DNA of 64,000 nucleotides from Piezodorus guildinii (taxonomy: Eukaryota > Arthropoda > Insecta > Hemiptera > Pentatomidae): the NCBI GenBank assembly GCA_023052935.1, contig CM041292.1, forward strand, positions 96,401,237-96,465,236. The letters are read 5' to 3'. A program made the translations under genes and the position numbers. Below are positions 45,355-56,400 of this stretch, piece after piece (position 1 is the first letter of the stretch; each line of letters begins with the position of its first letter). A model generated the notes under the pieces. It searched no databases. It was not told the origin of the DNA and saw nothing but the letters and a program-made list of their open reading frames with translations.

Positions 45355-46135
45355 CCATTACCTCTTTAGGTGTGAACCCAATGCATTATATGATAGAAAT
45401 GGCTACGCTGATATTAGTCTATTCCGGGCAAGTCTCCTCCATCCTCAGACTCCCATTTCTCTTAGTAGCCTCTCCATACTATCCGACCATCTTAATCGTG
45501 GACGTCCCCTAATTCTTTCTCCTCCAGGCATACCATCCAGCAAGCTTTTAGGTATCTTACTCGCCGGCATTCGCTCTACATGTCCCAGCCACCTTAAGTG
45601 ATTCTTTCTTTCTGACAAAGGAAACCAGATCTAGTTCTTAAACATTTATTTCTGCTCCTCATTCTTTCTTATTCTCCAGTTGCCGGTTACACAGACTTGT
45701 CCATGTATTCTTCTGAGTATTTTCCTTTCACAAACTTTTAATTTTCTTTCACTTTCTTTTGAAAGTACCCAAGTCTCACAGCAATATGACACAACCGGCC
45801 TGATCACAGTTTTATATAAAACGACCTTAGCTCTGTTGGTGAGGTCTCTATTTTAAGGACTTTTGAAGAGCATAATAGCACCAGTTTCCAGCAGCTACTC
45901 TTGCCTTTATTTCTTTTTGGTGTTCATTCTTTGATTTGACCAGAGCACCCAAATATTTAAACTGGTTTACCATCTTTGAAAGTGTGGCTTCCAAATTTGA
46001 CCATTTCTTCTCTATTGTCTGCTGCTTTTTTATGACTTCCTATAAACTGTCTTTTCATCGTTTACATGGAGGCCCAATTTTATTGCAGTTTTTTCGAACT
46101 CTTCAAATAGAGAAGAGTGGAGTTAGATTGTAGAG
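45355..46135 (-). pseudogene. C-terminal fragment of a second RTE-like or related LINE
   Basis: Minus-strand frames read VNQFKYLGALVKSKNEHQKE then IKARVAAGNWCYYALQKSLK. A second run reads RAKVVLYKTVIRPVVSYCCE, then LKVCERKILRRIHGQV, then HLRWLGHVERMP and GRPRLRWSD. This is the post-reverse-transcriptase region of many arthropod LINEs. Stops and frameshifts show it is dead, and the catalytic domain is missing. Confidence 0.75.
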
Positions 46136-46204
46136 GAGGCCCAGGCCTTTCTAGTGCTGTAATGCTGTGTAGTGAGTGTGAATGGATATTAGTCTAACTC
46201 AAAT

Positions 46205-46330
46205 CTTTATTTCCGCTTATCTATATATGGAATATTAAAGGAAACTATATGGAATAGTAAAGGAAACTATAGTGACCGTGAAAAATTTCGAATTCTCACG
46301 CTTTTGTCAAAACAATCAAGTCTCTGAATG
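46205..46330 (+). repeat. Short diverged piece of the 880-bp family
   Basis: The pattern AAGGAAACTATAGTGACCGT then GAAAAATTTCGAATTC resembles the 5' end of the family, with a short local duplication (ATATGGAATA). Confidence 0.45.
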
Positions 46331-46728
46331 GTCTCTGTGTACTAGCTCAAGTAAAAGTTACTAGAGAGAAACAACAGACCCATAAACTTAAGATATAGTT
46401 GTACTTGTTATTTTTGTGGTGACTAGATAGAATGTTTTTAAAAACATTTTCTACATTAGTTAAAAAATTTAAAAGCATAGAACGGATTTCTAGCAAAAAA
46501 GTCTCGGGAACCAATTATTTTTATTTCTTTTTGATATACTTGGATGTACTGACAATAAAATTACTCGTTCAGTATTTTATTATTATTCTGTTAGACGTAT
46601 TTTTTATTCGATATTTAGATTATATTATATCTCAAAACTTATTTATAACCTCAAATTGAGTCCAGGTAACACATTTCAATTGAATTATAAGTAATTAAGG
46701 AAAGGAATTAATACAGATTTCTTTAATA

Positions 46729-46734
<6 letters not shown>

Positions 46735-46801
<67 letters not shown>

Positions 46802-46806
46802 AATAA
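46735..46806. repeat. (TA)n/(TAA)n microsatellite
   Basis: A TA run followed by AATAATAATAATAATAAT. The TAA part abuts the 3' end of the CR1-like LINE and may be its tail. Confidence 0.9.
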
Positions 46807-49200
46807 TCAGTTATCCGAGAGGAAGAAAATAATAATAATAAAATAACTTTATTCTGGGACTATGTCCCTTAAGAATAACAGTAAATATACACTTCAATAT
46901 ATACATGTCTGGCCGAGAGACCAATAAAATAAATTTTTATTTACAAATGTGTAAACAATAAAAATAAGACCTATTTATATAGATATATACAAAATATATG
47001 GAATATAAACAAAAGAAAAAAAAATCTGCTATAAAATAATAGAGCTGAACAATTTCCAAATAAATAAAGTAAATGAATTAATCCATAACTCTAGGATTCT
47101 GATAAAATAAAATTATCTTACTTTGAAAGTAGGATAGTGAATTGACAATTTTACATTTAGTGTGCGTCTCTTTGAGATCTTAGAAGGTGTTGGAAAAGAT
47201 GGGATTTGAATGAGAGAAGGGAAGAAGCATGGCAAATATGATTAGGTAGGGAATTCCAGAGAGATGCAGAGCGGATATAAAAGGAATTATCAAAAGATTT
47301 GGTCCTATGGGTAGGAATGTAAAGGTCAGAATGGCGTGATCTGGTTTCAAGTGAGTGAATTGAGAATTTGAATTGAAGGATATTGTGAATATATGGAGGA
47401 TGTTGAGATTTAATGACTTGGTAGAGGCATGTCCCTAGGAAATATTGTCTACGTATGGAAGGTAGGGGCCACTTCAATTCGCTGTATAAGTGGGTTACTG
47501 GGGATCTTCTGAAGGTACCGAAGATAAATATTATAAACATATTCATAATCCGCTTGAGTCTGTCATCAAGTACAGTCCACCTCCATATACCACGCAGCAA
47601 TAATCTAAGTGGGGGAAAATAAGCGAGGAAACCAACATCCTACGGGTGGGAAATGGGAGGAGATGACGGGAGCGATGGAAGTACTTAAGAGTACTTATAG
47701 TTCGTCTGGAAATTTGAGCAATGTGGGATTTCCAGGAAAGGGTTTGGTCTATGGTAATACCTAGGTTTTTGACAGTGGAACTGAAGGTAATTGGGTGATC
47801 ATTTATGATTAGACTAGGAAATGTAGTATTGGCTCTGAGGAAGGAATTGGAACCTATTAGGATGGTCTGAGTTTTCATAGCATTTAATCTTAGTTTATTC
47901 TGGGTTGCCCAGGCACTGATTCTATCAAGGTCTTCCTGAATTTTGGTAAATGCTACTAATAACTCAGGAGGGGAGAAAGATAAGTAGATCTGAAAGTCGA
48001 CAGCATATAAATGATGGGAGCAGTGAAGGATTGAATTGGGAAGATCATTGATATAGGAATTGAACAGGAGAGGGGAGATACTTGAGCCCTGGGCCACACC
48101 TGCCGAAAGGGCTAAGAAGGAATATAGAGGGTTATTAGGAATGGTAACAGCTTGAGTTCTGTTGGAAAGGGAAGACTGGAACCAACGGATTGTGCTATTG
48201 GAAAATGATAAAGATTTTAGTTTGGAAAAAAGGATAGAATGGTCAAGAGAGTCAAAAGCTTGTGTAAAGTCCAGAAGTATGAGCACTTTCAACTTTTTTT
48301 CGTCCATAGCAGTATGAATGTCGCTGGTGATTTTTAGGAGAGCGGACTGAGTGGAAAAGGAGGGACGAAAACCAGATTGGAGAGGATCAAGCAGTTTGGG
48401 ATTTTCGAGGAACTTTGATAGTTGAGATTGAACTATTCTTTCGAGCGGTTTAGAAAGATTTGAGAGGATAGAAATAGGGCGATAGTCTTTAGGGGAAGTG
48501 GGATTAATGGTTTTATTAATAGGGTGTACGATTGCTTTTGGAGGGAAAAGTTATATATGTAGAGTAGGACAGGTAAGATTTCAGGAAGGCATAATTTTAT
48601 TAATGTGACAGGTACACCATCAAATCTTATAGAATTGGTGTGGGATTTCATAACCGAGGAAATTAGGCCAGTTGGTGAGATATCGGAAAAATAAAAATTA
48701 TCGGGATTAAACGAAGGAACTAGCGGAGAGTCGAGGGGAAGTTGAGGAGAATCATTTGTGGAAGCAAATGAGAAACATGAATTTAGTTCATCAGAGGAAG
48801 AGGATTTGTAAAGGGATAGTTTGCGAAGTATTTGCCATTTTGATTTTGAATCAGGTGCTGAGGAGAGGGCGTCGTGAAAGTATTTCGATTTCGCTTGTCT
48901 AATTGCTGTCTGTGTCAGATTGCGGAGTGCCCTGAACGTTTAGTAGTCATCTGTCAGTCTGGTACGTCTAAAGCGTCTACGGGCTGCCTCACGCCTTTTT
49001 GGTAAATATTTTGTATCTTGACACACCCAAGGACCAGGTCGACGACGAAAGGTAGTGGTTTTAAGGAGAGCATGGGAGTCAAGGATACTAAGTAAATTGG
49101 AGGTGACGATGTCTACCATCGAATCGATGGAAGAGCAGTAATATATTTTATACCAGTTTAAGGATTTAAGGTCGGGTAAAATATTAAAGTATACATACAT
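46807..49200 (-). pseudogene. CR1/L2-like LINE, 5'-truncated
   Basis: Minus-strand frames 49200-48940, 48651-48433, 48307-47543 and 47600-47157 are parts of one polymerase. From upstream they show RRPGPWVCQDTKYLPKRRE (linker after the endonuclease), MKSHTNSIRFDGVPVTLIK, LLDFTQAFDSLDHSILFSKL (motif A), GVAQGSSISPLLFNSYINDL (motif B) and the motif C site YAVDFQIY. NLGITIDQTLSWKSHI follows, with the C-terminal SFYIRSASLWNSLPNHI. The usual YADD has become YAVD, removing one catalytic aspartate. Stops and frame changes also separate the pieces, so it is inactive. The 3' end has TTATTATTATT repeats instead of a long poly(A). The endonuclease is missing. Confidence 0.82.
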
Positions 49201-49341
49201 ATATATATATATATACTAGTTCTAGTTATCTTTATTGTATTTCGCGTATCGTCGTCGATTATTAGAGCTAGGTCTAGCAAATACCATTTTGGATTATCTT
49301 TTAAAATTTATTTCAAATGCGATCATTAACTTTTAGTTTTA

Positions 49342-49494
49342 TTTACCTATATATAAAATAGGAAAAGTATTGCGATCGTGAAAAATTTCTAATTCGTGTT
49401 TTCCTCGTTAATACACGTTTTAGAGTTCCTTGAGCCCAAAACACCAAGTCCCACAAAAAGGTCTGTGTGTGTGTGTCTGTGAGTGTGTGTGGCG
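49342..49494 (+). repeat. 880-bp repeat family, 5' fragment
   Basis: AAAGTATTGCGATCGTGAAA and ATACACGTTTTAGAGTTCC match the family start. It ends in a GT microsatellite directly against SINE-A. Confidence 0.7.
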
Positions 49495-49495
49495 G

Positions 49496-49788
49496 TTGTT
49501 TCTTTATTTATTTAACGTCACTTTATACTACTATGGCTAATCGGACGATAGTACAGTGGGATTCCTAAATTTTACCTATCCAGGTTTTATTAGGATAGGG
49601 ATCTCTTTAACGAGTACCTGATATCGCACAGGCTTGGAACCACCTTTTAACGTCCCCTACAAAGGACGGCATTACTAAGGAATTTACTCCCATTAAAAAA
49701 TCCTAGGACCACTTGCGGGTTTGAACCCTTGAACCTTTGGCATAGGAGGCTGTTATGCTAGCCATCCTGCTACAAGTGATCCCCAGCT
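49496..49788 (-). mobile_element. SINE-A copy abutting the 880-bp fragment
   Basis: It is full length, with the head GGGGATCACTTGTAGCAGGA, a B box variant GGGTTCAAACCC, and a 3' tail AAATAAATAAAGAAAC. No clear target duplication was found, so it may have inserted into, or recombined with, the 880-bp repeat. Confidence 0.82.
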
Positions 49789-50170
49789 AAAGGCTGTTCT
49801 CATACCTTTGTAACAAGATGAAATGTTTTTAAACAAAAAGTTGTGTGGAAAAAATACAATCAGTTGCTTATAAACTTAAATAGTACCTTTCTCATTGATT
49901 TGAAACGAAGTGAATCTTCACAAACTTAATTTAGAACCGTAATTACCAACAAAATGTGTCACTTATTCAATATTTCTTATCTAAACTTTAAATTTTGATA
50001 CAAAATGAAGGTTATATTTTTAAATATCTAACCTTTGCTGCTATGTATTGATCAATGTTCTGAATTCCTATCATTGCTTCTAAACTTTTTCTTTATCCGA
50101 AAAAAATGTGATAAGGTATTTTAAAGTTGTTTAACAAATTTTTAACTCCGATCTTTTTTAAGGTAACCTA

Positions 50171-51723
50171 CAGTGAGTGTCTAAAGTATTCGGAATTTCT
50201 CTTGTGTTTTTTTCATTTAATAAGTATTATTCACAACTAATAATTTATATAACTCTTTCTAACTCATAAATCTTTAAAAGAGGTATACAGCAAAAGCACT
50301 AACAAGATAAACGAAAAGTTTAGTGTTTTTAGAAATATCCGATTAATAATGTAAAATTACAAGACCATTCAGGGTCAAAAGTATTCGGAAATCGTAATAT
50401 TCTGTTGTTTAATGGTTTAAAATGTACATATTCTAACTAATTTTATGTTAGAAACAATTCTTCCCCCTCATGAAAGCCAAACTTGGAAAGTTGTTTTTAA
50501 AATTCTGCCCTAAAGGAAAAACGTAACGATCTAATAACGCCATCAAAAAATGTTTTAAGAGAAATAGTTGAAATGTTAAAAAAACTTGATAAGAATACGT
50601 GTATGGCTAAGTATTGTGTGGATAATATAATAATAAAACAAAAGAATGAACGCCCAAAATATTATATGTTAAAAATGAAAGACAGATTATTCATCAAATA
50701 AGAAAACAATTCCTCAAATAAACAAACCTTAGCTTATTTCTGAATTTTTCAGAACTTCTGAGCGCACAATAAGTTTTTCAACTGTTTGCGTTACGACGAA
50801 TAGAAAACCACGGTACAAGAAATCCAGAAAAAGTCTTTCAGCAGGCAAGACAATAAGAGAAGAGGCTGAATATTTGGGAAATTTTTGAAAATGAATTTAA
50901 ATTTTCACAGATGGGTCCGTCCCATTACTAAATATGTGGTTCCTTTGGAAAAATTATTGTTCGGAGGAAATCCAATAAAGAATTTAGTATGTCACAACAG
51001 TAAAACATCTTGAGCGGTCAGTGATGGTTAGTGCAGTTTTTCTTTGAAATGAAAGTTTCCAAATTCGTGGATAGAATTATTGATAGAAAAGTCTATTTTT
51101 GCAGTACGAAAAGCAAATATTAAAAGTTAAAAAAAATTACGAATAAATTATATTTTCAAAATAAGCGCGACCATGACTCAGGTTATGTACGTTATTTATT
51201 CAGAATAGGTGGCAGCACAATTTTCTAAAAGTTCTCGAAATCTATCTTCCATTATTTATTTTAAATTTAATTAAATTTGTTGGCCCCACTTAAAAGGAAA
51301 ATTAGGAAATACGATATTCAAAATAAAAATTACTTCAAGGAACAATAAGTGCTTCAGTGGGAAAATATTTCGCAACAAACAATAAACTAATTATTATGAA
51401 CAATTTCTTATAGGCTAAAATGTATAATTACGCAGAAGTTTACCTAATGGATGTTTTTGTAAGATTAATGCATTAGTATATATATTGGAAACCACGTAAT
51501 TCCGAATATTTTTGACACTCCAATTTTTACCTTTTTTTCGTAAATGAACGTTCAATCCGTTAAAAATAAAATTATTTTTGTCGTGATTTTTTGGTTAAGG
51601 TATTGTATACCCTCCTCTTAACATTTTAAAGTGAGTAACAACTCTTTAAAATCAGAAAAAATATGTCAAAATGAAGTAAATTACAGAATGATAGTGAATC
51701 TCGAATACTTTTGACACTCACTG
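50171..51723. mobile_element. Decayed Tc1-type transposon with IR/DR ends
   Basis: The outer ends are CAGTGAGTGTCTAAAGTATT on the left and the inverted form CAGTGAGTGTCAAAAGTATT on the right, with TA next to the left end. A second copy of the AAAGTATTCGGAA motif lies about 200 bp inside each end (near 50370 and 51500). This gives the IR/DR arrangement of Tc1/Sleeping-Beauty-like elements. The 1.55-kb length is normal for Tc1. The interior (50480-51330) has only weak, stop-ridden traces of a transposase. Confidence 0.75.
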
Positions 51724-51773
51724 ATACTACAATTCGAAGATATATTATAAGAATAACTCATATCAATTTCTCA

Positions 51774-52170
51774 ACAATTGGGACGTTGATTTCCAAAAGG
51801 TACTAAAGGACATTTTTTACGAAATTGATTTTTTTACATATTTGTATTCTCATAATTTAGTTTTATCTAAATATTCTATTTGATGTTATCTAATGAACTC
51901 TCAAGCCCTTAAAAAACGCGATTTACAAATACGGTCATTTTCTTAATGTACTAATTACGCATTTATTTTCGTTTGAAATCATTCTAAAAAAATTCATTTT
52001 ATAACTTTAATATGATGTTATTATTATAGTAAAAAAATAATTCTAAATTTTAATGCAAAAAGACCCAAATTAGCTAGTTTAATAATATAATAATGAGAGA
52101 TTTTCGCGCTTCCTGTAAAATTTCCTAACATGGATATAGTACCTTTTGGAAATCAACGTCTCAATTGATG
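51774..52170. mobile_element. Small MITE-like inverted-repeat element
   Basis: CAATTGGGACGTTGATTTCC then AAAAGGTACTA at the left is mirrored by TAGTACCTTTTGGAAATCAA then CGTCTCAATTG at the right. The arms are about 33 bp and the total is about 400 bp. The interior is non-coding. Confidence 0.65.
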
Positions 52171-53408
52171 GAAACTAAAATTTAAAAACAATTTTAGCTC
52201 AAAATAATACGTAAATGTGTTTATTATAGATGCTTAAAAATAAGGAGAATATTTATAATAATTTATTTTATGTATGGAATTCCTGTACCAGTCCAGTCTA
52301 TTATTTTCTTTAATATATTGTTTCTTGACTATATTATTTTGAGATAAAAATATTTTATTTCATCCAGAAACACTATCTGGAATCAAAATGGATTATAAGA
52401 TTTTGGAAGAAATCCTTCATCTCCTTAAAATCTGATTTTACCTGCCATCATTACCTGGTGAAGCACTTAGTCATGTCCTAGTGTTCGAACCTCCAATTTG
52501 CAGTACCTGCTGTTCCAAGGTGTATGAACTTCACTTGTTTTGTAATTCTACATTTCATTTCATGGGCACTAATGAGAAAATAGAATAAATTAAATGAAAA
52601 ATTGATAATGAACCTATTTTTAACTATGTTCATAGAAAAATTAGGTTTATTCATCAGTCGATGAATGAATAACTTGTTTTCATTTGATTTATTTTATATA
52701 AAGCAACATTAAAACATCATAATTCAAACAAAAGGAATTAATTTTCTAAAATAAAAATAAAAATCACAATATTCTGTTGAAATACATTACATGCAAACCT
52801 GTTTTTTACATTTTTATTTATTTACATAGTAAGAATACAAAATGTTTAAGTATAAAATATATTTATTTTTTTGGATCTGTAAAAAATAGAACATTAAGCA
52901 TTAGGTGTCTGGGTTTGTCATTAGTCTATTGAGTTCAACACTTTTATGACCTCTGGCTAGAAGGATTGGAAAATCTTTTATAAAAACATGAAATTTTTCT
53001 TAATTCCTTTACATAATTCTTATTATATATATAAAGATAATTTTAGCCATTAAACATCATATAGTATTAATCCTAATAAACAGGTTTCATTTGCTTGTAC
53101 AAATATTTATCTACAATTTACATTTTGAGAAAAAGATATTTTTTTATATTTATATTATAGAATATAGCTTATAAAATCTAACTTAAATGTACTAATATCA
53201 AGCCTAGGTATTAGAACAAGTGACCAGCATTGGGTAACATTTACAAATCAGATACATGTACATCATAATCTAAAGATCTCTCCTGGCTAGGAGCATTTCA
53301 TATATTTTGAAATAATGACAATGTTAACATAGATTTTTACAATTTATAGCTATGACATTTAAACTAATGAAATCATAACCAGTCTTTATCATGGATTTAT
53401 AATGATAT
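52171..53408. other. Downstream flank of gene C
   Basis: AT-rich. No gene or repeat was recognised. Confidence 0.35.
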
Positions 53409-53414
53409 TTTATT
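53409..53414 (-). promoter_or_regulatory. Polyadenylation signal of gene C
   Basis: AATAAA on the minus strand about 23 bases after the stop codon at 53437-53439. Confidence 0.55.
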
Positions 53415-53436
53415 ACTAATAAAACTACTTACTAAT

Positions 53437-56400
53437 TTATTTTATAGCCAAAACTAGCAATAACAATAAGAGCAAATAAGTATTTAATTTTGAATACTTT
53501 GAGTCAGCCCAATTAGATGGGAAAACAACGCCAGGTCCTATATAAGGCTGTAAGTTAGTTTTATTATAGTTTTGGTAGTACCATGCTATTGAGTTATCAA
53601 TTTGGTTAGATTTAGGCTTTGGCAGAGTTTCTTCAAGTGCACTTTTAGCCTGCCTTGGTACAGGCGCTTGAATTTCTTCAGCAATCGGTGATGGCGGCAC
53701 AGTTACTTTTGTTATCGTAGGTCGTCCAGGGCTTCTGTAAGGAGGAAGCTGGCCACCTGGAGCTAAAAATGCTGACAGAGGTGAAGGACTGTTCCCTGCG
53801 ACTGTATTTGTTTCTTTTACTCCAGGGGCTTCTACATAATTTCCACCTGCAGAAATAATTTTAGAATCTTATGATAATTCTACAGCAAAAAAGGAGTATT
53901 AGCAATCGCCAAAAATAAAATAATCTTATCAAATATAAATTATTTGTTTGACTCAAAAATAAGATATTTATCATATTTATTAGGCTGTGCAATAGATGGA
54001 GTAATGTCGTCTCATCCAATGATCAGAATTTCGGGCAGGGTATAAATACAAAGTAAAAAAAAAAAGAACCTGTTGGCATGATTATTAAATATCAATTTAA
54101 TACATAGGTTTCAGATTCAAATAGAAATAGAAATTATAAGTTTTTAAAAAATTCTTTTTTGTTCAAACCTTGCCAGGTTGGATCTAGATTTTTTTAAGGG
54201 TGTAAAAAATCAATGGTTATGCCATCTTTCTAAAATGGTGATCCTGGACCTGTGCAATCTTCAAGTACTCCTTAAAGATCGCTATCCTAACTAATCCTAG
54301 ATAGGTAAAATTTAGGACTACCACTGTGGCATTGTCTGATTAGCCACTGTACCATAAAGTGGCATTAAATGAATAAACGAACAAACAAAATTCATTTTAT
54401 TTTAAAAGTATTATTAAGAAAAAATATCCAAGTATCGCACACTATTTTGTCAAATGGTGTTTTTCAGACTAACTTGAAATGTAATACACTGCAGTTGTCA
54501 AAAAATAGAACTAATATAAAATTAAAATAGCTTCTAGAAGAGATGAAAATAAAAAATTAAATGATAAATTGATATATCATTAAGAAATGTATAAGTAAGA
54601 TAGCTCAGGAGATGGTGTTCATAACTATTTATTTTTTAATGTATTCTGAAAATAATAATTTTTTGACATTGTACAGGGCAGTGACACCATAAAACTTAAT
54701 AGGTTTTTTTTTTTTTGGTTGGAAAGTTTGCTGGTTTGAATTAATGCTTTTAAACGAATATTGTGTTAAACGTTTATTTAATTTTTCTATAAATAAGTTA
54801 TGTTTTTAAAAAAGTAATTCATTGAATGTTCACCATAACAACAAAAACTAATTGTTAGAGAACATTGGTATATCAAGTGAATTCTGAATGAAAAATATGT
54901 AAGTACCTCCAACAGTTGATTCTTGAACAGGATCAAGCCTATCTTTAGTTGAGAGAGGAAGCTGAAATGGTGTGGGTGTTGAACTGGAATAATGTCCCTC
55001 TGTAGTTCCTTCTAGCCCAGTATTGAATTCATATATCGACTGCAAACTGTAGTTATCAAAACTGAATTTATGACTTTCATTAATTTCATCTCTGGTCTCA
55101 TCATGTTCTTCAAGCTCAAGGGTACTCACTTCATTACTGTTTTTTATTTCAGTCTTTGGAGGGATTACTTTGACCAGTTTGTTATAGGTTTCATGAAACT
55201 GGGGATCAGGTGTTGGTCCCACTGTTGAACCAGAAGTCACAGTTGTTAGTTGTCTATTAGTCGCAATACTTGAAACACTAGGTATAGTCTTAATAGAATT
55301 GGAGGAAGTTGATAAGTTAGTGTATGGATTAAATATTGGTCTGAAGCCGCCAGAGTTATACAGTATAGGTTTAAATCCTTCTTCTCGTTTAGGTGGTTTA
55401 TCCAAAGGCTCAATGCTGCCTCTAGCTCCAGGAAACCGACTTTGCCCGTCTTTGTTTCTACTAGAACCCCACAAGTTTTGGATATTCAGTGAAGGAAGGG
55501 GCACCCCAAAAAATGTAAATGTTGTTGATGGAGGTTTAGTTGGTTGTTTTTTCTTTGACTGATCACTTCCTGGCCTAGCATACAGTGTAGGTGTGTCACC
55601 GGGTATGAAGTGGGACATTACAGCTGGAGGAATAGCTGTAGTTCCTGCAGTACTTATAACTACATTCGTTGAAGATGTTGTCTGGATAGAATACTTTGTT
55701 AGGTTAATTGGAAGAGAAACATTTTCTTCATAATCGACATATTCATAAAAATATTCTGACTCTTCTGGTGTTGGTTTCTCATTGTTTCCTTTCCAATTGT
55801 TTGTAGTTAATTGTTGTTGTGGAATTTGTCCTCCTGGAAAAAATGAAAGCATTTTTTTTAATTTCTTCATTTATTTAAGAAATTAGCTGTTGAAAAATAA
55901 ATAAAATGGCCATTAGATATAAAGAAACATCAAGAAAAGCAACAAATTATCTTACTATTTGAAGTGGGAGTAATTGTATTCATTTTATATATTTATTATC
56001 TTTGTTAACCAATAAAAATTAAATTCATAACATCACAGAGTTGTGTTTGTGATATAAGTTCAGCTCAAAAATAAAATAAATGTTATTGTGGATAAAAATA
56101 AAGCTATTCCATATTATAATAGTTCATCAATATGATGGTTAATGAAGTTAATGGATTATGAGAAAAAAATAAGAAAAAAGTTATGTCATTGTGGTAAATA
56201 TCAATGTCTACTTTCAGATTACTTCCAGATTTTTCCATGGGGAACAAATAGAAGGTCTATAAACATTTTTACAATTATTTTTTCTATAAAATTTATTTGA
56301 AGTGGGTAAGTAAGTGAAAGTTGTGTCGTTTTGTTTTTGATTAGATTTAAAAAAAATTGTTTGATGATTTTTTACTTTCACTTACTATATACAATAAGGG

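Noticed and set aside
55299..55562. Plus-strand 87-codon frame
   Set aside because: Shadow of the stalk exon of gene C on the opposite strand.
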